Source of the DNA: Riptortus pedestris
Lineage: Eukaryota > Arthropoda > Insecta > Hemiptera > Alydidae
DNA length: 64,000 nucleotides
NCBI GenBank assembly: GCA_019009955.1
Contig: CM032232.1
Coordinates: 143,598,001-143,662,000, forward strand
Direction of reading: 5' to 3'
Shown: piece by piece, positions 31,530 through 42,945 of the stretch
How positions within the stretch are numbered: position 1 is the first letter of the stretch
How the letters are laid out: each line of letters begins with the position of its first letter
Program-made: the position numbers and the translations under genes
The notes under the pieces: model-generated
What the model saw: the letters and a program-made list of their open reading frames with translations, nothing else
What the model was told of the DNA's origin: nothing
Database searches by the model: none

Positions 31530-32510
31530 ACGGTGAGTAAAATTTACGCATAGTTATTAATAAGAGAATATTATGTGCGTAATATTTACTCCCAGTTAGC
31601 AATAGAGTATTAATATTACTGGAGTATTTTTACTCATAGTTATTAATAAGAGAATATTATGTGCGTAATATTTACTCCCAGTTAGCAATAGAGTATTAAT
31701 ATTACTGGAGTATTTTTACTCATAGTTATTAATAAGGGAATATTATGTGCGTAATATTTACTCCCAGTTAGCAATAGAGTATTAATATTACTGGAGTATT
31801 TTTACTCATAGTTATTAATAAGAGAATATTATGTGCGTAATATTTACTGACAGTTAGCAATAGAGAGATATTAATATTAAGGGAGTAAGTTTTTACTCAT
31901 AGTTATTAATAAGAGAATATTATGTAAGTTAATATTTACTCCCATTTCGTAACTAGAGTATTAATATAACCGTGTATCTTTTTACTCATAGTTATGAATT
32001 TAGAGAATATTATGTAAGTAGCAGTAATATTTACTCCCAGTTAGCATTAGAGTATTAATATTACAGGAGTATTTTACTCATAGTTATTAATAAGGAGAAT
32101 ATTATGTAAAGTACTATTTTACTCCCAGTCTAGTAATAGAGTATTAATATTACAGGAGTATTTTTTACTCATAGTTATTTAATAAGAGAATATTATAGTC
32201 GCGTATATATTTACTCCAGTTTAGCAAAAGAGTAAATTTAAATTATTTTACAGGAGTATTTTTTTTACTCATAGTTATTAATAAGAGAATATTATGTGCG
32301 TAATATTTACTCCCTGTTGCAATATAGAAGATATTAATATTACAGGAGTATTTTTTACTCATAGTTATTAATAGAGAATATTATGTGCAAGTAATATTTA
32401 CTCCCAGTTTAGCAATAGAGTATTAATATTACAGGAGTATTTTATACTCCTAGTTATTAATAAGAGAAATATTATGTAAGTAATATTTACTTCATAGTTA
32501 TCAATAAATA
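31530..32510. repeat. 86-bp tandem repeat inside the piggyBac element, about 11 units
   Basis: TTTACTCATAGTTATTAATA recurs every 86 bases in the first, clean part (TACTCATAG at 31631, 31717, 31803). Later units carry scattered one- to three-base insertions. The unit's core, TTTACTCATAGTTA, also occurs next to the right terminal repeat (33948-33962, TTTACTCATAGTTAGTAATA). The array therefore looks like an expansion of the element's own subterminal sequence. Confidence 0.88.
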
Positions 32511-32529
32511 TTTAGTGGTTTTTATTAAA

Positions 32530-33007
32530 ATGGAATACAGTAATAGTTGTGAAATAATTCGGCCATTATTCTGAGAAGGAGGAGCATAGAATTACCAGTA
32601 TTGAAGAATTCTGGAGAGTTTTTAATGAAGATGCCATTGATGAAGAAGAGGAAGATATACTGGAGATTAATTCAGATGACAGTGACGCAGACCCTGATTA
32701 TATTCCTGGAGATGAGGATACATGTCAGGAGAAGGATATTGAAGAGCAGGTAGTACTTTCTATAATAGATTGTGAGAATGAAGAGGTTTTAAGGCCATTG
32801 AAGGAAATCGAAGTCGGAGAAAGTGGGGAAACACCTACGCACTCACAAAATGAAGCCCAATTACAAACTACCAAAGGTCCAAAGAAATATTGTTCATTTT
32901 GTTCATACAAGAAGAGGAGGTATACAACTACATATTGCGTAAAATGTTTTAAATACATATGTAGTGAGCACCAAGTAAAATTCTGTTCGGAATGTGGATC
33001 AATTTAA
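32530..33007 (+). pseudogene. piggyBac transposase with catalytic domain deleted
   Basis: ATG at 32530 (MEYSNSCEII) is followed by a shift near 32563. A frame of about 140 codons is then open to the stop at 33005. It reads HYSEKEEHRITSIEEFW, the acidic block EINSDDSDADPDYIPGDED and a low-complexity linker. It ends with a zinc-binding cysteine-rich end, KKYCSFCSYKKRRYTTTYC, VKCFKYICSEHQVKFCSECG (CxxC, CxxC, C..H, CxxC). Acidic N-termini and C-terminal cysteine-rich domains are typical of piggyBac transposases. The roughly 400-residue DDD catalytic region that should lie between them is absent, yet the frame is kept across the joint. Confidence 0.8.
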
Positions 33008-33068
33008 AATTTTTTTACTCATTATTTTTATATTGTATTATTTAATTTTTCAATTTATTTGCACCTAT

Positions 33069-33880
33069 ATTTTTTTTTTCTTTTTTTTTTTTCTTTTCCT
33101 GTTTTCCACGCAGAGTATCCCTCTAACGTGGGAATTTATTTAAATGTTGTGTGCTCCATCCTTTGGATACTACACACATTTCAGCACATTATACTATTTC
33201 TTATATAATAATTGTAAACATTATACAACAATAAATTAATTAAATAAAAACAAAAATAAAGTAAAAAAATAAAATAAAACATATGTAATATTACATATGT
33301 GTACAACAATAGGTGTATATCTACAAAATGGTGTCCAAATCTTGAATAAATGCATTAAATCCCTTATTGAATTTGAGTAAAAGTTTCGGTTTGTCCGTCG
33401 GCCAAGTTCAGTTTTGTAAAGTAATATGCTTGATGAGTTTTGTTCTTGGCCAAGTAATGTACTGTTCAGTCTCATTGTCACATTTACATCTATTTGTGTT
33501 TGTTAGTTTGAATTTGTACAAGTAGCTTTTTGTAGGTCCATGTTCTGATATAAATTGTATTTTTTGATTGTATAGTGTTATTTTTTGTCTCTGGTATAAG
33601 TTGGTATGTACTTATGTAATTGTCTTCCTTTAGTAGTGTTTGTCCATCTTTCGTCCCATTTTTTATAAGATTCGTTTATCAAAATGGTTTTAATGGTCTG
33701 TTTAGTCAGTTTAGAGTATGAAATAGGTATCGTTTCGTCTCTTGAAGCTGAATTTGCAAGTTGGTCTGCTGTGTCATTTCCTAAATTTCCGGAGTGTCCC
33801 TTTATCCATGTTATTGCCACTATTACATTTTTCTGTCTCTTGAACTAATGTAATTCTCTTTATCAATATTTAACAATTTT
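33069..33880 (-). mobile_element. LINE 3' fragment with RNase H, nested in piggyBac
   Basis: On the minus strand the frame gives VAITWIKGHSGNLGNDTADQ, LANSASRDETIP and ESYKKWDERWTNTTKGRQLH (33820 down to 33578). These are an RNase H C-terminal region and the linker seen in RNase H-bearing non-LTR ORF2 proteins. Further on, the frame reads SEHGPTKSYLYKF and a CKC cysteine pair (about 33500), with frameshifts. A poly-A-like tail appears as the T-rich run at 33069-33103 on the + strand. The element is 5' truncated. The outer right limit is uncertain. Confidence 0.72.
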
Positions 33881-34006
33881 AAAATAAACGTGGGGTTATA
33901 AAAACATGGTTTGTGAATCTATTTCCAGACTATTCCGCCTAGGAGTAAAATTTACTCATAGTTAGTAATACACAACTACGAATTAAGGTTAGTATTCTAG
34001 GGTTAA

Positions 34007-35278
34007 AATTCTAAATTATTGTTTTTAGTCCATCGAGCCGAAGAAACTTCTATGTTACAACTTTAAGCGAGGAAGAGGTTTTCAGAAAGCAACAACAAGT
34101 CTGTCAAGGAGGGGCTATTTAATCTAACAAGAAAGCATGAATAACATATAATAATAACCATAATAGATGAATAACATGATTCATTCAGAATTTCAGTTAC
34201 GAAAAAATGCATATTTGGGATCATTTTATCTTCAAGAAAAAACACACCTTCAATTTTGGAAAAATTCAAATAATTGATAAAGAAATAAATATACTAAATG
34301 AAAAATAAAAGAGAATTTTCATATAATAAATAATATAAAAAAAGGCAGTAAACAAAAAAACCCAGAAATTAAATACCTCAATTATATAATCTATAATATT
34401 TTGTCTTAAATTAATTGATTTTAAATTATGACTAGAAATAATCGAGTTCAAGGTTGACTGTTGCAACATTTAATCGAAATAGATCAAATTTAATAATGAA
34501 CATAATTTTAAAATGAGGCAATTGGCCAGAACCATCTCATATTATATTTAATAAATATAATAAAGAACTTATAAAGTTTATCAAAAATATAGATATGGAT
34601 GTTGCAAAAATACATTAGAATGTAAAGTTGATTGTGAGGAATGGGGAGTTTATTAAATGAATGATTTACCTTACATGGACTCCGCAAATTAAATATTCCG
34701 TTTGAGTTTGACTTTAATTGAGGGTTATTTTTTTTTATTTCATTTCCTATTAATTTTATTTGTAATTATCTTACTTATATGTCAATTATTTATATTTTAT
34801 TATTATTTAAATTTTTTTTTTTTATATTATATTTGATTAGATGGTTTGATTTTGCGCATAATATTTTTGTAAAATAAAAAAGTTATTTTAAACATAAATT
34901 ATACATGTAATAATTGCCAATGTGACAATGTGGAAAGCGTGTGTTCGAATAAATAGACTCCTCAAAGGGTTACGTATGAGGAGAAAAGCAAAAGAGAAGT
35001 AAAGTGAAAGAAAGAAAAGCGTTTTGATGGTGCATGACATAATCATGCTCAGATAACCTAGTTCGCGGAACCTCTCAGTTCATCCAAACTACTCCTCCAT
35101 AGTGTGGACAGTTTTCAAACGAAACGTAAGAGGAAACGAGCTACTTCAGAAAGATGTATAGTAGCAAGCTTTTAATTAGATTGTTAAATAAATTTATTTA
35201 TATATGTAGGGCACCTTAATAATACAATATATAGCGAAGAATTATTAAGATTTTTGTTAAACTAATGTTATTATTTTT
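34007..35278. other. No gene recognised
   Basis: Very AT-rich. A possible very decayed HINE 3' end lies at about 34096-34130 (AAGTCTGTCAAGGAGGGGCT). Nothing else is visible. Confidence 0.35.
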
Positions 35279-35399
35279 AGCAGATTTCCCTTGAGGGAAA
35301 TCAGCTATTGAGGTCGTACTCATGACGCGAGTTTCGAAAAATTTCTTCAAATGTCCATCGATCCTACCCAGGAGATGAAGAAAATGAGGTCGGTTCAAG

Positions 35400-35462
<63 letters not shown>

Positions 35463-35930
35463 TTGTCTGTTATCTCTAGCGGTCGCAATTTTTGTTTGTT
35501 TGATCAATTCCAAACTCGATATTTAAAGGTTTTATGCAAAAATAAAGATCAAGTTCGTTAATGGCTGAAATCGGATCAGTTAGGGGGGGGGGTTTTTAGG
35601 GGTGAGGATTTTCGAAAATTCGAAATATCTCCGTTACTATACGTCGGGATCAATAAAAGTATATAGAATCAATCTTATTACAAATTTACTTTACTATAAA
35701 TAATGTTATATACATTTATTCTGTATCTTGAATATTAACCGAGATATTTGCATTTTTCTGTTTTCAGCTTCTGAGATGAGATCGGCTAACTTCGGGTCTA
35801 GTCGTGAGTTTCCGTCAAGAGCTAGTTCGGGCCTTTCCCGTAATTGTTTGACTCTCTATTCTGAAATTTCTCTATTCTCAAACTTCACGTGGGAAATCTG
35901 CTTAGTTTACGCAGCCCCTGCGTGACGGAC
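35279..35930 (+). mobile_element. HINE copy, full length, cargo type A
   Basis: TTTTT|AGCAGATTTCCCTTGAGGGA begins at 35279 and GCAGCCCCTGCGTGACGGAC|TTTTTTT ends at 35930. A long (TA)n tract lies at 35402-35462. The cargo (CTTCTGAGATGAGATCGGCT to GGCCTTTCCCG) is almost identical to that of the copy at 472-1042. Confidence 0.88.
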
Positions 35931-35937
35931 TTTTTTT

Positions 35938-36060
35938 GGATAAGCGATAGCTCCTGAAGAGGTGGACTGTAAACCACGAAACATGTAGGGCAGTGGAGAG
36001 TTTAAAATTAAAACTAGTAAATAACTCAGTAAATATTTGTCGAACCTAAATATTTTGTAA
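35938..36060 (+). other. Penelope-like or other retroelement fragment with hammerhead-like core
   Basis: CTCCTGAAGAGGTGGACTGT then AAACCACGAAACATGTAGGG contains CTGAAGA, a possible GTGG/CCAC stem and CGAAAC, which resembles a hammerhead ribozyme core with one extra G. A related stretch occurs at 58285-58325. Hammerhead motifs are known in Penelope-like retroelements. The assignment here is tentative and stems I/III are not evident. Confidence 0.35.
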
Positions 36061-36520
36061 AACGAAACTTTTTCATAAGATAATGTCCAAAATTTGTTGT
36101 TTCACGCAGTTTTCTCTAACTCAAAAATACCAAACAAAAAAGAAAGAAAAAATGGTGTTTCTTGAAAGACTTGAGGTTCCTAATTAGACTGCTGATGATT
36201 TCGAGGTAATGAAACCCGGGTCCATCGGGTGGAATAATGGAGGAAAGGAGAAGAAACTCCAAGCTGCTAAGTTGTTAAATGAAGGAACTTGAGGGAAAAT
36301 GAGGCAAGTTTAAAAAGAAAACTCTCAAGGATAGAAATGGGATTAAAATTAGGGAAGAGATTTGTAACTGTGTGGAAGAACCTCGCTTCGGTTACTCTAT
36401 TATCCTCTTCAATAGCTAATTAGGTTGAGCAAAACTATTGAGATCTACCAGATGAAGGAGCAAAATCAACAAAAAGAGACAACTTTATCTATTGCACTTA
36501 ATATGGCGGTTGAACTCCAT
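36061..36520. other. Nothing recognised
   Basis: Unclassified DNA leading into the 50-bp satellite. Confidence 0.35.
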
Positions 36521-39500
36521 CAATTGGCGATAACGTAACCATTGAGCACTTAGTCAGGATTAGAGTCTACTTTGAACTTAACCAAAGAACACTATCACTT
36601 ATGGTGGGTTAGAGTCAACTTTGAAAGGATTAGAGTCAACTTTGAACTTAACCATAGAACACTATCACTTATGGTGGATTAGAGTCAACTTTTAATAAAA
36701 CGTCGAAACTCTGACAATTGCACTTAATACGGAAACTTAACTCTATCAATTGGAGTTTACATAACCATTGAGCGCTTATTCAGGAATAGAGCCAACTTTC
36801 AATATAAACTATTGAATTGTATCAGTTATATGAATCAACGTTGAAGAAAAAAGTTGAACTTTATAAGTTGCACGAGTTAACGAAATCATTAAGCACTTAT
36901 TCAAGAGTAGAGCCAACTTTGAATATGAACTACTGATTGTATCTGATATATGAGTCAACGTTGAAGAAAAAAGTTGAACTTTATCAGTTGCACTTAATAT
37001 TACTAAAGAGAAAGAAACAACTTTATCAAAGATTGAGACAACTTTATCAGTTGCATTTTTAATAATTATTATTAAAGATAAAGAGACAACTTTATCAAAG
37101 ATTGAGGCAACTTTATCAGTTGCATTTTTAATAATTATTATTAAAGATAAAGAGACAACTTTATCAAAGATTGAGGCAACTTTATCAGTTGCATTTTTAA
37201 TAATTATTATTAAAGATAAAGAGACAACTTTATCAATTGCACTTAATCTGTTGCAGTTTTAATAATTATTATTAACGATGAAGAGCACCTTTAGTCAAGG
37301 ATTAGAGTCAACTTTGAACTTAAACCAAAGAACACTATACATTTATGGTAATTAGAGTCAATTTGAAAGATAAAGAGGACAACTTTCTCGATTGCAATTT
37401 TATGGCACTTAATACGGAAACTTAACTCTATTAATTGGAATTAACGAAACCATTGAGCACTTGTATCACTTATGAAGGATTAGAATCAACTGTGAATATA
37501 AACCATCAAATTGTATCACTTATGAAGGATTAGAATCAACTATTGAATATAAAACGTGGAAATGTATCACTTATGAAGATTATACTCTATCAATTTGGAA
37601 ATTAAACGAAACCATTGAGCACTTGTATCACTTATGAAGGATTAGAATCAATTTTGAATATAAAACCATCTGAATTGTGTATCACTTATGAAGGATTAAA
37701 GTCAATTTTGAATATAAACCATCGAATTGCATTCACATTATAACAGCGGAAGGATTAGACTCAACATGTGATATATAAACCATCGAATTGAATCCCTTAT
37801 GAAGGGATTAGAATCAAACTGTAATATAAACCATCGAATTATATAACTTATGAAGGATAACAGTCAACTATGAATATAAACCATTGATTTGTATCACTTA
37901 TGAAGGATTAAAGTCAACTTTCGAATATAAACCATTCGAATTGTCATCACATATGAAGGATTAGACTCAACTGTGAATATAGAATTATAAACCATCGAAT
38001 TGTATCACTTATGAAGGATTAGAATCAATTGTGAATATAAACCATCGAATTGAATCACTTATGAAGGATTACAATCAACTATGAATATAAACCATCGAAT
38101 TGAATCACTTATGAAGGATTAAAGTCAATTTCGGAATATAAACCATCGAATTGCATATCATATGAAGGATTTAGACTCAAACTGTGGAATTATAATCCAT
38201 CGAATTGGCATCACATATGAAGGATTAGGACTCAACTGTGAATATAAACCATCGAATTGCATCACGTATGAAGGATTAGACTCAACTGTGAATATAAACC
38301 ATCGGAATGGGATCCACATATGAAGGGATTAGACTCAACTATGAATATAAACCATCGAATTGCATCACTTATGAAGGATAACAGTCAACTATGAATATAA
38401 ACCATCGAATTGTATCACTTATGAAGGATTAGAATCAACTGTGAATATAAACCATCGAATTGTATCACTTATGAAGGATTAGAATCAACTGTGAATATAA
38501 ACCATCGAATTGTATCACTTATGAAGGATTAGAATCAACTGTGAATATAAACCATCGAATTGTATCACTTATGAAGGTTTTAGACTCAACTGTTGAATAT
38601 AAACCATTCGAATTGCATCAACATGTGAAGATTAGAATTCAACTGTGAATATAAACCCATTGGAATTGCACATCACTTATGAAGGATTAGACTCAACTGT
38701 GAATATAAGCCATTCGAATTGCATCACGTATGAAGGATTAGACTAACTGTGTATATAAACCATTCGAATTGCATCACATATGAAGGATTAGACTCAACTG
38801 TGAATATAAACCATGGAATTGCATCACTTATGAAGGATTAACTTCAACTGTGAATATAATCCATGGGAATTGCATCACTTAGAAGGATTAGGGACCCAAT
38901 CGTGAATTTAATCCATCCGAATTGCATCACTTATGAAGGATTAAACTCAACTGTGAATATAATCCATAGAATTGCCATCACTTATGAAGGATTATTGACT
39001 CAACTGTGAATATAAACCATCGAATTGCATCACATATGGAAGGATTTGTATCAACTGTGAATAATAAACCATCGAATTGCATCACTTATGAAGGATTAAT
39101 GCCAATTTTGAATATAAACCATGGATTTGCATCACTTATGAAGGATTAAAGACAATTTTGAATATAAACCATCGATATGTATCACTTATGATGGGATTAA
39201 AGTCAATTTCGAATACAAACCATCGAATTGTATCCACTTATGAAGTATTGAATCAACTGTGGAATATAAACTATCGAATTGCTATCACTTATGAAGGATT
39301 AGACTCAAACTGTGAATATAATCCATCGAATTGCGTCTCATATGAAGGATTAGGTCTCAACTGTGAATTATAAACCATGGAATTGCATCACTTATGAAGG
39401 ATTAATGCCAATTTTGAATATAAACCTTGGAATTGGATCACTTTTGAAGGATTAAGAATCAATTTTGGAATATAAACCATCGAATTGTATCACTTATGAT

Positions 39501-40805
39501 AGGATTAAAGTCAATTTCGAATACAAATCATCGAATTGTATCACTTATGAAGTATTAGAATCAACTGTGAATATAAACCATCGAATTGCATCACTTATGA
39601 ATGGATTAAAGCCAATTGTGAATATAAACCATCGAATTGCTTACATATGAAGGATTAGACTCAATGTGAATATAAATCCATCGAGCACTTGTATCACTTA
39701 TGAAGGATTAAACCTAATGTGAATATAACCATCGAATTGTATCACTTATGAAGGATTAAAGCCAATTTTGAATATAAACCATCGAATTGTATCACTTATG
39801 AAGGATTAAAGCCAATTTTGAATATAAACCATCGAATTGTATCACTTATGAAGGATTAAAGCCAATTTTGAATATAAACCATCGAATTGTATCACTTATG
39901 AAGGATTAGAATCAACTGTGAATATAAATCATTGAATTGTATCACTTATGAAGGATTACAGGCAACTTTGAATATAAACCATTGAATTGTACCACTTATG
40001 AAGGATTAAAGCCAATTTTGAATATAAACCATTCAATTGTATCACTTATGAAGGATAACAGTCAACTTGGTGAATATAAAACCATCGAATAGTATCACTT
40101 ATGAATGGATTACAAGTCAACTGTGAATATATTAACCATCGAATTGTATCACTTATGGAATGGATTAAAAGCCAATTTTGAATATAAACCATTGAATTGC
40201 ATCACTTACGAAGGATTAAAGCCAATTTTGAATATAAACCATCGAATTGTATCACTTATGAAGGATTAAAGCCAATTTTGAATATAAACCATCGAATTGT
40301 ACCACTTATGAAGGATTAGACTCAATTTTGAATATAAACCATCGAATTGTATCACTTATGAAGGATTAAAGCCAATTTTGAATATAAACCATCGAATTGT
40401 ATCACTTATGAAGGATTAAAGCCAATTTTGAATATAAACCATCGAATTGTATCACTTATGAAGGATTAAAGCCAATTTTGAATATAAACCATCGAATTGT
40501 ATCACTTTTGAAGTATTAGAATAAAATGTGAATATACACCATCGAATTGCATCACTTATGAAGGATAACCAGTCAACTTTGAATATAAAACCATCGAATT
40601 GTATCACTTATGAAAAGATTAACAGTCAAACTTTGAATATAAACCATCGAATTGTATCACTTATGAAGGATTAAAGCCAATTTTGAATATAAACCATCGA
40701 ATTGTACCACTTATGAAGGATTAAAGCCAATTTTGAATATAAACCATCGAATTGTATCACTTATGAAGGGTTACAGTCAACTATGAATACATGCCATTGA
40801 AATGT
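36521..40805. repeat. 50-bp satellite, about 80 units
   Basis: The unit contains ATCACTTATGAAGGATTAAA, GCCAATTTTGAATATAAACC and ATCGAATTGT. From about 39730 to 40500 units are near identical with exact 50-base spacing. From about 37300 to 39720 they carry many single-base insertions. The left part (36530-37300) is diverged and holds a 69-bp sub-array at about 37020-37240 (GAGACAACTT at 37083, 37152 and 37221). Short open frames are periodic artefacts. Confidence 0.93.
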
Positions 40806-40845
40806 ATCAGTTTTGTGAGACACTTGTCATCTTTTGAACTCCTGC

Positions 40846-40880
40846 TTAGTTAACGCAGACACTGCGGGTCAAATCGTCTG
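40846..40880 (+). mobile_element. HINE fragment (3' terminus)
   Basis: CTCCTGCTTAGTTAACGCAG then ACACTGCGGGTC resembles the family 3' end with a mutated hairpin, at the satellite edge. Confidence 0.45.
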
Positions 40881-41777
40881 CTTATCAATCCAGTCACATC
40901 AAAAAGTTATTCTCCAGAAATAAACATGGCTCAATTTTTAAAGAAAATGATCGTTGCCATTTAAAAAAAAATAATTGGGAGCTATCGAAAGTCAGTTTAA
41001 TATCTTTGAATATTTGAATGGTTGCCTTGTTAGGTTTTATGTTGGGAAGTAATATCTTTGTTTTTATGCTCCCTTTTACGACTTCCGGAAATAAAGAAAG
41101 TAACTTCAGAACTTTATATCCTCGTTATTCCTATTCAATTTCATACAATTAAAATCTTATTTATTAGCCTTTATAATGGCATTTTGAAGAATTGAAACGT
41201 TTATGTGGGCACTCAATATCAGAACTTCCGTTGTATTGAACATGAAAATTTAACGAATCTATAAAAAATGGTTGGTATTTATTCGAGGAGAGCCAGTATC
41301 CTAGTCATGTCAAGGAAAATGTAAATCTTTTGAAGGAGTACGTACGTGAGTGACCATTCAGAGTCATTGTGATTCCGAGTTGACATGGAAACCAAAATAG
41401 TAAAACGTATATAACACCGTTTCTATGTATCGAAAAATTACGTTGTTTGCTGTTATTATGTATTCCAGTGCAGTACAGCAAAAGTCTACACATCAACAAG
41501 ATAGAATAAGATAAATAGCGAAATGATTTGTTTTCCATTTATTTTTTTTTGCAAATAAATTATGTTCATTAATCCAAGAGCAAATGTAGGGGGTGGGTGA
41601 GGGGGGGGGGGGGCGGAGAGGGGGTGTGGTGGTGGATGGGTCAAATTCAGAGGAAAAAATGTATTTTGTTGCCTATCTTCACAAAGGTGAAAAGTGTCTA
41701 TAACACAAAATTTTCTGGAATATGCTGGAATGGTAGATGAAAAACAAATATGCTGATGGTAGAGGGAACCAATTGTT
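40881..41777. other. Nothing recognised
   Basis: AT-rich DNA with a G-rich run at about 41590-41630 (GGGTGGGTGAGGGGG). No gene is supported. Confidence 0.35.
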
Positions 41778-41860
41778 CAGGTCAATAAGAGGCCAAGTCC
41801 TCTACAGTTTTTAAAACTGTGGTTTTAAAACTGTAGAGGACTTGGCCTTCTTATTAATCC
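41778..41860. repeat. Near-perfect inverted repeat (hairpin), arms about 37-40 bp
   Basis: AGGCCAAGTCCTCTACAGTT (41790) is mirrored by AACTGTAGAGGACTTGGCCT (41829-41848), with only a few bases between TTTTAAAAC arms. The pairing extends outward to TCAATAAGA / TCTTATTAAT with small differences. It may be a MITE or a local fold-back duplication. Confidence 0.85.
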
Positions 41861-41867
41861 TGAAAAC

Positions 41868-42945
41868 AATATTTGGTATTTAGCATTCGAATAAAGTAGT
41901 TCATGATATAACAGCTTATTATTAATATGCCATGAGTAGGAGTGGGGGTTTACTGAAAACCGAAAACTATAAAATCTAAATATCTCGTTTAATATTCATG
42001 ATACTGAAAATATATATAGAACAACATTTATGGATCGTTCAATTTTCTATGAGATTGGTTCTATTAATTTATTTATTTGATGAGCTCCGCAACTAGGCGA
42101 TGTCACTCAGTATTATTTATTTTCAAATTCTCTTAAGTTGAAAAAAATGATAAAAAAAAAAATAAATGAAAAATGGTTTGCTCAAAATTATTAAGTACAA
42201 TATAACATGTATAGCATATAAAGTATAAGCTATATATAAAACTAAGGAATAAAATAAAGCTAAGGAACCGTTAAATAAAACTATGTAAAAACTATAATTT
42301 TTGACGACAATATTGTCCTGAGCTTGAGAATGATGAAAGTCTAAGGTTCAAGTTTATAAAAATGTATTATACAGCCTTGTTTCTCAAAAAACATAAAAGT
42401 ACCAAAATAGTGACGTAATTTAAATCAAAAAAACATTTAGAGTGAGTAGTGGAGTATGTGAGTGGTTATTCAAGTTTGTTGAAAAATGTTTAAATGTCTT
42501 CAAGTGATTTAAGAGTTTTGTTTATATGTTTATCTATTAACAAATTGCGTTCGTAATCTGAGCATCACATATGATAACCCTACGAAAGATATTTCGAATT
42601 TCAAAATTTTCAAAAATCCAGTCTCTGAAATCCGATTTATTCACCCCTTCCAACTGGTGACCCGATTGTCAGCCATTAATCGAACTTGATTATTTCGTTT
42701 TACCATAAATCGGATTCTTTTTTTTTACAATGCGACAGAGTTTTGGTAAACGTATCAAACAAAAATTGCGAGAGACCGCTGATAAAATGGGACCTCGATT
42801 TTTCGCGTCTACACCGACACTTGTGCGGTCCACATGTACTAGGTAGGGATCGATGGAACATTGGAAGGGGTGAATTTTTCAAAAAACCGCGTCCATGATT
42901 ACGACTGTCAATAGCAGATATATCCCCTTAAGGGAGAATCCCCTT
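41868..42945 (-). mobile_element. HINE copy, old, interrupted by repeat R4
   Basis: Reverse body blocks lie at 41868-42060 (TTTGGTATTTAGCATTCGAA, ATGAGTAGGAGTGGGGGTTT, ATCTCGTTTAATATTCATGA). They resume at about 42548 (GATATTTCGAATTTC, CGATTGTCAGCCATTAATCG, CAAACAAAAATTGCG). A damaged 5' end (TAGGTAGGGATCGATGGAAC ... TATCCCCTTAAGGGAGAATC) ends at about 42945. Scattered extra bases are seen throughout. Confidence 0.65.
42062..42545. repeat. Dispersed repeat R4 copy inserted in HINE
   Basis: TTTATTTGATGAGCTCCGCA then ACTAGGCGATGTCACTCA, followed by an A-rich region, matches the starts at 17021 and 63635. The insertion breaks the HINE body. Confidence 0.45.

Larger units (their letters stand above)
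31344..34002 (+). mobile_element. Non-autonomous piggyBac element with TTAA flanks
   Basis: TTAA at 31340-31343 is followed by CCCTAGAATACTAACC, and GGTTAGTATTCTAGGG is followed by TTAA at 34003-34006. The 16-bp inverted repeats are perfect and start with CCC, as in piggyBac, which also duplicates TTAA. The interior contains an 86-bp tandem array, a transposase remnant with the typical acidic N-terminus and cysteine-rich C-terminus, and a minus-strand LINE fragment. It is 2,659 bp long. Confidence 0.92.

Noticed and set aside
36521..40805. CRISPR-like array
   Set aside because: The repeats are head-to-tail without unique spacers, vary in sequence and lie in a eukaryotic context; it is a satellite.
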